Of a stretch of 64,000 nt of DNA, positions 20,204 through 28,446 are shown piece by piece. The DNA is taken from the NCBI GenBank assembly GCA_902196205.1, contig CABIKM010000026.1:62001-126000 (forward strand). The letters are read 5' to 3'. This DNA comes from Candidatus Methylomirabilis lanthanidiphila (GTDB lineage: Bacteria > Methylomirabilota > Methylomirabilia > Methylomirabilales > Methylomirabilaceae). The number at the start of each line of letters is the position of its first letter. The first letter of the stretch is position 1. The notes beneath the pieces are model-generated. The model was not told the DNA's origin and made no database searches. It saw only the letters and a list, made by a program, of their open reading frames with translations. A program made the position numbers and the translations under genes.

Positions 20204-20363
20204 CCCCACATCTCCGCCAGCTTCGCCCACATCTTCTTCTCCATCCGCACGATCAGCTCCCGATTCGCCTCCGCCAACTTGCGCTCCGTCTCCAACTCGG
20301 CGACGATCCGGCGCTGGGTGGCGAGGGGCGGCTGTGTTCCGGCATGTCCTTGATGGTTTTCAT
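20204..20363 (-). pseudogene. Hybrid scar A: radC 5' end fused to hsdS 3' end
   Basis: Read on the minus strand, 20363-20325 is a radC start (MKTIKDMPEHSRP). At a shared CCGCCCC the sequence switches to the 3' end of a type I specificity gene; in that frame it encodes RRIVAELETERKLAEANREL and continues to KLAEMWGEE near 20204, the same tail that ends hsdMS. Neither piece is functional: the radC frame stops after 36 codons at 20253. Bases 20231-20357 are identical to 23520-23646. The start codon overlaps, as ATGA, the stop of the probable extended herA frame. Confidence 0.9.
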
Positions 20364-20504
20364 TTCTTACTATTGCCGTCCGGAGATTCTGCATCCGGTT
20401 TTGGCTTCTCTGATCGAATCCAATAGTCGCAAATCTTGGCGATGTCGGGTTCCTTCCGTTGTCCAATCTTCTTGCCCCAATGTTTTCCGAATTCAGGATC
20501 ACCG

Positions 20505-22199
20505 CTATTCGGAACTCGGTCTTTTTTCTGCAATCGGTGAGACCTCAAGTCGAACCGGCATCTTCGACGCTTGGCCGATGGCGATGACCTGGCCACGGGG
20601 TAGGGACGGCAGAACACTGGTCAACATCTGCATCGAATCCGGCAGCAAGGCGAGGACATGGTTCTTATCAACAGTATTGGCAAGCCGCATGCAAAGGAAG
20701 GTATTGCACTGGCTCAAAAGCGTTTCACTTAATTCACTGGGACGCTGACTGACAACCAGCGTACCGATTCCGAATTTCCGGCCTTCCTTTGCGATACGCT
20801 CCACGCTGTCTCGTGCCTCTCCGTAGGCGCCTCGACCACTCCGCGAAATATAGTTGTGCGCCTCCTCATATACAGCCAGTGTCGGGGTCGTTGCACCCCG
20901 TTCAGCGAGGAAATGGACCTGAAATAGCATGCGCGAAATGGTCGCCACCACCGTGCCAACCGTTTCCGAGGGCAGGTAGCTGAGGTCAAACACAGTAATC
21001 GGTGTTGATTTGTCACCGAGGAAAGCCGTCATCTTGCGTACAATGTCGGGAAGTTCATCCTTACTCTTTTCCTTGAGCGTGTATTTGAACATGAATGCGT
21101 AACGCGGATCATTTATGCGAGAGTCAACACGCAACACCAGGCGGTCCAGTTGTCCATTCATAGGACCAGGGGAAATGGATCCTGCCTTCTTTGGTTGGAA
21201 TTTCATCCTTTTTCCGAACCAGTCCTCTGTTTCACCCACCTCCAACGCCCAGTTATCGGACTTGTCCTGTGTCGCTGCATTTTGGTTGTGGAGGTAATTT
21301 TGAAGCCCTGTAATATCGAATGGAACGGGGGCATCTAAATCTACCTTCTCGGCCAGCACCTTGTCAGTTAGCACATCTTTGCAGTAAGTCTGCTTGAGCT
21401 TCAGAATGCCCTCTCTGAAGGCCCAACTTTGGTTATGAATATTGAATTGGTTTCCTAAGTCTGCGCACAGTTGAAAGAGGTCATCAAACCCGTGCAACCA
21501 AGCAGGTAGTGAAAGCAAGTCAGCACGGATGTGCCGAGCCTCTGCGCCGAAGCAGGTGCTGTACTCGCCATGTAGATCGAAGACAACAATGTTGCCGCCT
21601 GGAAAGTCAGACACAAGCTGCTGAATCAGCCGGGCAACGGTATATGACTTCCCGCAACCTGTTGTGCCGACAATAGCCGTATGCTTGCCCAGAAGATGAT
21701 CAACGTCGAGATAAACCGGCAAGTCCGAATCAACATGGTTGCCAATAGAAACAACGTTCCGGTCTGCGGGCGGGGAAAGCGCAATGCGAAGGTGATCTTC
21801 CAGAGCCAGCGTGACAACGTCACCAACTACCGGCAACCGGAACACGCCGACCTCAAAAGCGCCGCCAACAATCGTGCCGACAATCACACCGTCAATGAGT
21901 GTCTTGTCGATCTGATTCGTGGGCATCGGAAGAAATGGGAAATGCCCTGCGGGCAGTAGTGGGTTGCTTTGCCCTGCGCCAACAGAGGGCTCGGTGGGTA
22001 CCCACTTGCTTTTTCTGACAGTTGTGACGAGGACAAGGTACTTATCGTGACCTGCGTCAACGATCAGATAGGTTCCCGGCTGCCCGACTGTGTAGGTTGC
22101 GCCTTCGTGGCGCACATGTAAGTCGCTCAACTGTGGGTCAACCTCAACTGTCACCTGCGCTCCGGAGACCGCGAGCACCTGCCCGATATTCTTACTCAT
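20505..22199 (-). CDS. HerA-like DNA translocase/ATPase of a SIR2-HerA defence module
   Basis: 564 residues as read. An N-terminal beta-barrel (HAS-barrel-like) domain leads to a DUF87/HerA FtsK-like ATPase with Walker A GTTGCGKS at 178-185 and a Walker B region LAVYEEAHNY, plus the arginine-containing VVSQRPSELSETLLSQCNT segment. HerA forms hexameric rings; with SIR2 it forms a known anti-phage complex that degrades NAD. The start overlaps the SIR2 stop as ATGA. Oddity: at an A6 tract (20522-20527 on the plus strand) the frame ends after ten more codons, while one base fewer would add 53 plausible residues (for example HWGKKIGQRKEPDIAKICDYW) and end exactly on the following ATG at 20360-20363. 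A one-base insertion near the 3' end is likely. Confidence 0.88.
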   Translation of the reverse strand: MSKNIGQVLAVSGAQVTVEVDPQLSDLHVRHEGATYTVGQPGTYLIVDAGHDKYLVLVTTVRKSKWVPTEPSVGAGQSNPLLPAGHFPFLPMPTNQIDKTLIDGVIVGTIVGGAFEVGVFRLPVVGDVVTLALEDHLRIALSPPADRNVVSIGNHVDSDLPVYLDVDHLLGKHTAIVGTTGCGKSYTVARLIQQLVSDFPGGNIVVFDLHGEYSTCFGAEARHIRADLLSLPAWLHGFDDLFQLCADLGNQFNIHNQSWAFREGILKLKQTYCKDVLTDKVLAEKVDLDAPVPFDITGLQNYLHNQNAATQDKSDNWALEVGETEDWFGKRMKFQPKKAGSISPGPMNGQLDRLVLRVDSRINDPRYAFMFKYTLKEKSKDELPDIVRKMTAFLGDKSTPITVFDLSYLPSETVGTVVATISRMLFQVHFLAERGATTPTLAVYEEAHNYISRSGRGAYGEARDSVERIAKEGRKFGIGTLVVSQRPSELSETLLSQCNTFLCMRLANTVDKNHVLALLPDSMQMLTSVLPSLPRGQVIAIGQASKMPVRLEVSPIAEKRPSSE

Positions 22200-23431
22200 T
22201 GTGCGCCCTCCGTGGTCTTCGTTGTGCCGGGCATGGCATCCAGTGTCTTGAATTCCGGAACGAACTGCGAGAATTCCATACTAATGACAGGTTGAACTGA
22301 GCGGGAGACCCCGAAGAGGGACTTGAGATTGTCGCTCTTCACCTGCGGGTCAACGACAAATAGAAGCGTGTTGTCGCGTTCGACAAATGACCGAATTGCT
22401 GAGCGGATGTGCTGATCAGGGAAGCTCGTCCCAATGCAAATCAGTAGTTCAATTTCCTCCAGTGTGCGCCGGAATGCCTCAAACAGATCCATGTACGGCA
22501 CGGTATATGTCTGAGAGTATTTCGCTGGCGTGGGGAAGATCACGATTCGTTTACTTCGGTCCGGTTGCTTAGCGGACAGCGCGCCGCAACTCGCTAGGTT
22601 ATCCGACAAGCTCCCGTCAACTCTGCGAACGATTATGGATTGATCAGAATAGTCCGCTTCGCCTTCTCCCGACCCGTCAGCACCAATGGCCTGAGCATAG
22701 GTCCAGTCAACGGAACCGTGTAGTTTCCAGTAATAGACGGCGCATCGTTCACCAAACGAAGATACCTCCCGTCTATAGCATCCCATGTTGAACGTCGGCA
22801 GTATCGCACTTTCAAATCCGTCCACCAAGACGAGGTCCGGTCGGCGGTCGGCACGAGGCCGTTGTGATAAGCGGACCAACGCAGCTTCAACGCACAGGTC
22901 AATATTCGTGGAGAAAACTCGAATGAGTTTGTTTGCCGGTTTCCCAAAGGAAGCCATAGCCAGGAAGAAGTCGGCCAAATAGTCCACGTTGCCGCTGCCA
23001 TGTTTGGAGTGCTTATGGCTCGACAGGTCGCACATCTCGGCCATGAATCCGATAAGTTCTTCCGAAGCCTGCCTGATTGCCGTTGCAGGAATCTCGGATT
23101 TCCCAATAGCAGTTGTCACCGGGGCGAATGCGGTATGTGCAGTCCCCGCAGCGTCGAGGAGTTGAGATAGTCTGGTCAGCAAGTCCTCGATATTCCAATT
23201 CGCAAGTATCTTCTGGTCTTCGGGGCACAGCGTCTTCAATAGATCCAGCGTCGGCTTGGTGATTCCGTAATCGGGTTTGTTGTCTCGAATCTGACCGCGA
23301 AGGATTTCAGCGATTTCCACCATGGTCGGAATGCCGTAGTCGTAACTTGCCCCGGCGCCGAGGAATACCGCCCATCGCTCTTTAGCCTGTCGTAAGCTGT
23401 TGTGCAGGTTCAGTACCGGGGAATCACCCAT
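22196..23431 (-). CDS. SIR2-like NADase of a SIR2-HerA defence module
   Basis: 411 residues from the ATG at 23431. The SIR2 Rossmann fold is plain: FLGAGAS at 23-29 (NAD pyrophosphate loop), STNID at 174-178, and YYWKLHGS at 233-240 with the likely catalytic His238, then IGTSFPDQHIRSAI near the C-terminus. SIR2 effectors of this kind hydrolyse NAD on phage infection, and the adjacent HerA gene (4-bp ATGA overlap) identifies the two-gene SIR2-HerA system. A 13-bp tandem duplication places a second, out-of-frame ATG with the better-placed ribosome binding site just upstream (see findings). It sits in the second cargo slot of the hsdS/radC stack. Confidence 0.9.
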   Translation of the reverse strand: MGDSPVLNLHNSLRQAKERWAVFLGAGASYDYGIPTMVEIAEILRGQIRDNKPDYGITKPTLDLLKTLCPEDQKILANWNIEDLLTRLSQLLDAAGTAHTAFAPVTTAIGKSEIPATAIRQASEELIGFMAEMCDLSSHKHSKHGSGNVDYLADFFLAMASFGKPANKLIRVFSTNIDLCVEAALVRLSQRPRADRRPDLVLVDGFESAILPTFNMGCYRREVSSFGERCAVYYWKLHGSVDWTYAQAIGADGSGEGEADYSDQSIIVRRVDGSLSDNLASCGALSAKQPDRSKRIVIFPTPAKYSQTYTVPYMDLFEAFRRTLEEIELLICIGTSFPDQHIRSAIRSFVERDNTLLFVVDPQVKSDNLKSLFGVSRSVQPVISMEFSQFVPEFKTLDAMPGTTKTTEGAQ

Positions 23432-23455
23432 GACTATCACCCATGACTATCTCCT
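23431..23455 (-). promoter_or_regulatory. Duplicated start region of the SIR2 gene
   Basis: On the minus strand AGGAG is followed by two tandem copies of ATAGTCATGGGTG. The first ATG (23444) has ideal spacing from AGGAG but opens only a six-codon frame (MGDSHG) whose TGA overlaps the second ATG (23431), which starts the SIR2 protein. Translation of the SIR2 gene may therefore depend on re-initiation. Confidence 0.5.
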
Positions 23456-23493
23456 GTCTTGAGATCAACCGCAGCGCGGGCGATCAGTTCCCC

Positions 23494-23652
23494 CCCAAAT
23501 CTCCGCCAGCTTGCCCTGAATCTTCTTCTCCATCCGCACGATCAGCTCCCGATTCGCCTCCGCCAACTTGCGCTCCGTCTCCAACTCGGCGACGATCCGG
23601 CGCTGGGTGGCGAGGGGCGGCTGTGTTCCGGCATGTCCTTGATGGTCTTCAC
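23494..23652 (-). pseudogene. Hybrid scar B: radC 5' end fused to hsdS 3' end
   Basis: Same structure as scar A: on the minus strand a radC head (23652-23614, here with GTG start) is joined at CCGCCCC to an hsdS tail that ends in KKIQGKLAEIWG near 23494. The radC frame stops at 23542. It begins one base after the stop of the RloC-like gene and ends ~65 bp before the SIR2 start. The distal tail (IQGKLAEIWG) is closer to the authentic HsdMS end (IQVKLAEIWG) than to scar A (MWAKLAEMWG), although 127 bp around the junction are identical between the scars. Confidence 0.9.
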
Positions 23653-23653
23653 G

Positions 23654-26023
23654 TCAGACTTTCTCCGCACCGCTGAAGGTCTCCTGAATTGCCGAACAGA
23701 TTTCTTCGCGGGTCAACGTGTGCTCAGGTAGTTTTGCCAACCCGCCGTGATGGGCCATATCTGAAAGCCTGCATAAGCGGAACAGTTGATCCTTCGTGGC
23801 GTTGCTGACGAGTCCTTTACCGTGAAGAGTGCCAATGAGGTCGCCTAATCCGCTCTTGTCCTTGATTTCGGCGGCTAGGGTTCGGTAGTACTTGGTTTTC
23901 AGAATGATCTCGAAAACCTTGCGGATGTTGCCCTGCATATCTTCGGGTGTGGGTCCGAAGTCCTCGTCCAGATAGCGACTCATGTCGTCACACAGGCGGG
24001 CGATCTCCGCTTTGCGATCGTCCTCTACATCAAAAGGTTCGATCCAGCTACCGTTCTTCTTGTCGGACTTAAGTTGAAGCACGCCCTTGTTTTGAATGCC
24101 GTCGAAAAGCATCCGAAGAAAGTCCTTCTTGTGGGTGAACACGCAAAGCTGATTCACCAGAGGGGAAAGACCAGCCAGTAATGTGACCGTGCCTAAACGC
24201 CGAGTCTCGTCCAGACTGGAAAGCGGATCGTCAAAGATGACGATTTGCTTGTCGAGTTCCGGCGCCTTCTCCAGTGCTGCAATGAAGAAAGCAAAGGCCA
24301 ACGTACTCTTGTCGCCCTCGCTGAGCGTATTCTTGAAGGACGGCGCATCGTCCTGGCGGGATGTGAGCGGGACTTTCTGTTCCAGAATGAGGAATTCAAA
24401 ATCGCTGTAGCTTTCGTTTGCCCGCTCATCTGTCTTTCCTGTCAAACCGATGATGGTGAAGTCGGCTCCTAAAGACAAAAGGCGCCTGTTGATGCGTGTC
24501 TGGTACGTCTCGAAGATGGTCTTGGTGTAGGCGGCAAGCTCAGCCTCCTTGGCCTTCTTCTGGTTCAGAAGGTTGTCGGCGTCCATCTTGACCGCCTGGT
24601 AGTCAGTTGCCCATTTCTTCCATTCTGGCTTAAACCGCGACTGGATCTCCCGTTCCTTCGCCAGCGCAATGCGGATCGAAGGAACGTCCGACTTTGGCAG
24701 ACTCGCAACGCAGTTCTTCGCTTTCTCTGTGAAAGCCGTGACTGCCGTGTTGTACGATTCGACAGCCATTTTTATCGAGGCGAGCTCAGCGGTGAGAGCG
24801 TCGAATTGCGGCAGCTCAGCATCGGCGTTCGGGTCTTTCTGCTTCTTATCCAACTCGGACTGGATCTTAGCCTTCAACTCGGTAAGTTTGGGACGGAGGG
24901 TCTCAGCGGTAGCCGAAACAGCGGGCAACGTTTCCACTCCAATAAAGGGTTCCCACTGCCTCAACGTGGCAATGTTGGCGTTATGGACGGAAACCAGCGC
25001 TGTGAGGTCGTTGTCGAGATTCCATTTGGCAAGTGCCGAGGCCCGCAGGACGAGATTCTGTTGGTAAGTCCGGAAGGCATCGTTGAAGAATTCCTGGTAT
25101 GCCTTTAGGAGATCAGCCGCGTTTTTTAGATTCTGTCCGCAGAACGGGCAATCCGCCTGCACATGATCGAGCCCTTGCCGTATGAACTCCTTCGCTTGCG
25201 CTTTGTTTTTGATGTTCTGGTCAATGTGAGTAAGAACGCGCTTCTCGGCAGTCGCATGTGCGGCGGCGAGCTTTTTTGCGACGAGTGCCCTCAACTCGTT
25301 CAGGTAATTAAGTGGGGTCGACATCTCCTCCTCGTCCTGGATGACATCCGACGAGTCTTGCCCTGGTTGAGTCGGATCGAAGTCCGGTGCCGTTAATGTG
25401 TTTGGATAGCTGAGTTGCCGGATTCGGGTCTCGGATTCCTTTGACTTAATGTCTTGTTCAAGCTTCTGGATTCGCGTGATAACCGCGATTTCTTCAGCGG
25501 TAGAAATTGTCATGAAAGCGTCGAGTTTGTGATGTGTGAAGCGAGCGTCTGTAAACTGCTTGGCAAGGACTTCGAATTGCTGTCTCCGTTCCTTCTCACG
25601 GTTCTTTAGGTTAGCGAGTTGTTCAGCCAGCTTGATCCCCTCAGCGCCGATGATGATCTTGTGAATGTTCTTTTTGTGTTCATGTTCGATCTTTTGGGCA
25701 AGGATGTTCGCATGGATGAAGGGGGTGTCGAAAATCCGAATGTTGGGAAACGGCCTATCCCATCTCGTGTCGTTGAAAACATGGTTTGCCCCGTCAATAA
25801 TGATGACGGCTTCGGGCGCGGCGACTTTGCCCAAGGTCTTGCGACTTTGGACCAATTTCGAGTTATTGTCGCGCAGAGATCGGAGGACATTGACAAGGGT
25901 TGACTTGCCATAGGCGTTGGGAGCAAAAAGGAAGGTATTTTTATGCCAATCTAACCCCTCGCCTTTTGCGGTAAAGCCATAGAACTTGCCGACGTTCTTG
26001 AGGAGCTTGACCTTGGTGATCAT
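23654..26023 (-). CDS. RloC/PrrC-like AAA_13 ATPase, probable restriction-linked anticodon nuclease
   Basis: 789 residues; the start ATG overlaps the hsdMS stop as ATGA. It is an ABC/SMC-type ATPase: Walker A region APNAYGKST (34-42), a long coiled-coil middle with a zinc-hook-like CPFC at 292-295 embedded between helices, ABC signature LSEGDKSTLAF (~568-577), Walker B IVIFDDPLSSLDE (~594-606) and a switch His in CVFTHKKDF. The C-terminal domain has R701-x3-E705 and a later AHHGG (His758/759), reminiscent of the Arg-Glu-His set of the PrrC/RloC anticodon nucleases. Those proteins guard type I restriction systems and cut tRNA when restriction is inhibited. The nuclease assignment is inference; a plain AAA_13 ATPase is the alternative. 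Confidence 0.7.
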   Translation of the reverse strand: MITKVKLLKNVGKFYGFTAKGEGLDWHKNTFLFAPNAYGKSTLVNVLRSLRDNNSKLVQSRKTLGKVAAPEAVIIIDGANHVFNDTRWDRPFPNIRIFDTPFIHANILAQKIEHEHKKNIHKIIIGAEGIKLAEQLANLKNREKERRQQFEVLAKQFTDARFTHHKLDAFMTISTAEEIAVITRIQKLEQDIKSKESETRIRQLSYPNTLTAPDFDPTQPGQDSSDVIQDEEEMSTPLNYLNELRALVAKKLAAAHATAEKRVLTHIDQNIKNKAQAKEFIRQGLDHVQADCPFCGQNLKNAADLLKAYQEFFNDAFRTYQQNLVLRASALAKWNLDNDLTALVSVHNANIATLRQWEPFIGVETLPAVSATAETLRPKLTELKAKIQSELDKKQKDPNADAELPQFDALTAELASIKMAVESYNTAVTAFTEKAKNCVASLPKSDVPSIRIALAKEREIQSRFKPEWKKWATDYQAVKMDADNLLNQKKAKEAELAAYTKTIFETYQTRINRRLLSLGADFTIIGLTGKTDERANESYSDFEFLILEQKVPLTSRQDDAPSFKNTLSEGDKSTLAFAFFIAALEKAPELDKQIVIFDDPLSSLDETRRLGTVTLLAGLSPLVNQLCVFTHKKDFLRMLFDGIQNKGVLQLKSDKKNGSWIEPFDVEDDRKAEIARLCDDMSRYLDEDFGPTPEDMQGNIRKVFEIILKTKYYRTLAAEIKDKSGLGDLIGTLHGKGLVSNATKDQLFRLCRLSDMAHHGGLAKLPEHTLTREEICSAIQETFSGAEKV

Positions 26024-28440
26024 TCCGCTCCCCAAATCTCGGCCAGCTTCACCTGAATCTTCTTCTCCACCCGCGCGATCAAGTCCCGGTTCGCCTCCAC
26101 CAACCTCCGCTCCGCCTCCAACTCCGCCACGATCTGGCGCTGGATGTCGAGGGGCGGGAGGGGGATTGGAACGGTCTCGACTATTGACTGGTTGATCTTC
26201 GGCATACTCCCGGCTGAACCCGATGCATTCCTCTTAAGAAAAGCCCTCGCATCGGGAGATTGAAGTACGACAATCAAATACTCACTCAATACGATGGACT
26301 CGTTTGCCCGAATTCTGATCATCAAGTCCGGATAGACATAATCTCCGTCATCAACATTAAACAACGCGGCAGTTCCAACTAATTCGGCGGTGTTTCCACG
26401 CTGAAGGAAGATGTCGCCCTTACGGCATCGCACTGGAGAGTCCCGACTGATTCTCTCATCCAAGTATTTGAATTGCGCGATGTCCAATCGACCGCTGGTT
26501 GTGGCACTCAACGACAAGACCTTCACTTTCGTAGGGAAATCAACAGGCTTCCCAGAGTAACCGTTCTTCGGTTTCTCCGTAATGATGTCTCCGAGACGCC
26601 GAACAGACCACGCCGGATCAATCCGGATGGTGGGTTTGTAGTTGGCGATGACCTGGCGGGCGCCTTCGATGACCTTCCGGTAGCCCTCCAACTCCGCCAC
26701 GATCCGCTCCTGCTCCGCCAGCGGCGGGAGGGGGACTTCTATTACGACTAAGTCTTTCGCATAGACGTGCGGTTGCGCCATACCTTTCTGGATGCCGTAA
26801 ATTGCTTTTTGTTTTCCTTTGAGAATTTCAGAAACAAAGCGAGTTTTCGCTTTCTGTTCATCGAGCGAAATAATCGTTGTGCAATCGGTAGCGAAGATGG
26901 GGACTTCGAAATAGTTTACGAACCCAGCATACGCGCCAGACGCGCTCACTGTGATAACTGGTGGTTGGCGGTTCGCCTCTGCGTGGTAGCAAGAAGGCAC
27001 TTGTCCGCCAGCAATCACGGGAACATTTCCAGGCTTTGCTTGGGCTCTTGTAAAACTAGCTCCCTTTTCCAGTTTGCACACCTTCCCTAACTTCACCATC
27101 GGCCACTTGCCGTTGGGGAGGGTAGCAACGGGGCGATAGCGGTCGCCGGAGAGGTTGCAGTCGGGCGATTCGAGGAGGCGCTTGCGACTCACGGCATGCG
27201 CCATTTTATTTTCTCCCGTTTGTCGCCCCTTCTTGTGGCTATCCATAATCCTCAGCGCGCCCATCAAATCGCTTCCCTCGATCGGCCTTCTCTGTGCGCC
27301 GAGGTTGAATCCGTCGTTCTCCACCTTCACAAACAGCACCTCATCCGTCCGCTTTGCGAGGTTGCGGTCGAGGAAGAGGATGCTGGTTTTCACGCCGCTA
27401 TATGGATTAAACACGCCAGCCGGAAGGCTGACTACGGCCCAGAGGTAATTCTCAACGAGCATTCGGCGCAGGTTCTTGTAGGCGTTCTGGCTCTGGAAGA
27501 TGATCCCCTCTGGAACGATGACGCCCGCGCGTCCGCCTGAGTTGAGGTGCTCGGCAATGTAGTCCACGAACAGCACTTCGCTTCGCTTGGCTTTGATGGA
27601 AAACCGGTTGTGCGGGCGGATGCCGCCTGTCGGGGTCATGAACGGCGGATTGGCCATGATCACGTCACACCGCTCGTCCCATCGCTCTTCGCTGGTCAGT
27701 GTGTCGTACTCGTGAAGGGTCGGATTCGGGAAGCCGTGCAGGTATAGGTTGACGCGCGAAAGGCGCACCATGTCGGGCGCAATGTCATAGCCCCGAAAAT
27801 TGGTCATCAGCCGCGCCCGCTCGTCCGGGGTGAGGTTCTCGTTGTTCCGTACAATGTGCTTGAACGCCGAGATGAGAAAGCCTGCCGTGCCGCAGGCCGG
27901 ATCAAGGACGGTGTCATTCTTCTGCGGATCTACAACGGCAACGATAAAGTCGATAATATGGCGCGGGGTGCGGAACTGCCCGGCGTCGCCTTGGGTGCCA
28001 AGAACGGAGAGCAGGTATTCGTAGGCATCGCCGAGGCGTTCGCTGTGATCGTAGGTGAACCCGGCGATCTCTTTCAGGAACAGGTTGAGCGTTTCAGGGT
28101 CGCGGTATGGCAGGAACACGCCCCTGAAAATGTCCCGAAAGAGTTGAGGAATATTCTTATTCTCGTTCATCTTCTCGATGCCTTCGGCATAGAGACCCAG
28201 GCGCTCGTGACCACCGAGGCGCTTGTCGAGCAGATTGGCCCACCGGTATTTCTTGAACTCGCCGATGAAGAACGTCGCCTTGCCGCCCAGTTCTTCGGAC
28301 TGGCGGTCCATGTCGTCCATGAATTTGTAGATCAGGGCAATCGTAATCTGCTCCACCTGCGATTTCGGATCGGGCACCTTACCGACCAGGATGTCGCGCG
28401 CGGAGTCGATTCTTGCTTTGGTGTCAGTATCTAACATCAC
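26020..28440 (-). CDS. hsdM: Fused type I DNA methyltransferase and specificity subunit (HsdM-HsdS)
   Basis: 806 residues. Residues ~1-430 are an N6-adenine methyltransferase with an N-terminal helical HsdM domain, SAM-binding motif DPACGTAGF (180-188) and catalytic NPPF (264-267). Residues ~440-806 are a specificity region with two target-recognition domains, each followed by a conserved helical repeat (LPPLAEQERIVAELE and LPPLDIQRQIVAELE). One polypeptide therefore carries both methylation and bipartite recognition. It starts 7 bp after hsdR. Its final ~45 codons (to KLAEIWGAE) are the parent-type sequence of the two hsdS-tail scars downstream. Confidence 0.92.
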   Translation of the reverse strand: MMLDTDTKARIDSARDILVGKVPDPKSQVEQITIALIYKFMDDMDRQSEELGGKATFFIGEFKKYRWANLLDKRLGGHERLGLYAEGIEKMNENKNIPQLFRDIFRGVFLPYRDPETLNLFLKEIAGFTYDHSERLGDAYEYLLSVLGTQGDAGQFRTPRHIIDFIVAVVDPQKNDTVLDPACGTAGFLISAFKHIVRNNENLTPDERARLMTNFRGYDIAPDMVRLSRVNLYLHGFPNPTLHEYDTLTSEERWDERCDVIMANPPFMTPTGGIRPHNRFSIKAKRSEVLFVDYIAEHLNSGGRAGVIVPEGIIFQSQNAYKNLRRMLVENYLWAVVSLPAGVFNPYSGVKTSILFLDRNLAKRTDEVLFVKVENDGFNLGAQRRPIEGSDLMGALRIMDSHKKGRQTGENKMAHAVSRKRLLESPDCNLSGDRYRPVATLPNGKWPMVKLGKVCKLEKGASFTRAQAKPGNVPVIAGGQVPSCYHAEANRQPPVITVSASGAYAGFVNYFEVPIFATDCTTIISLDEQKAKTRFVSEILKGKQKAIYGIQKGMAQPHVYAKDLVVIEVPLPPLAEQERIVAELEGYRKVIEGARQVIANYKPTIRIDPAWSVRRLGDIITEKPKNGYSGKPVDFPTKVKVLSLSATTSGRLDIAQFKYLDERISRDSPVRCRKGDIFLQRGNTAELVGTAALFNVDDGDYVYPDLMIRIRANESIVLSEYLIVVLQSPDARAFLKRNASGSAGSMPKINQSIVETVPIPLPPLDIQRQIVAELEAERRLVEANRDLIARVEKKIQVKLAEIWGAE

Positions 28441-28446
28441 GTTTTC

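Noticed and set aside
20134-20502. 122-codon frame through scar A as an intact small hsdS-like gene
   Set aside because: It starts out of frame inside the probable herA extension and only its middle matches the HsdS tail; better explained as a fossil junction.
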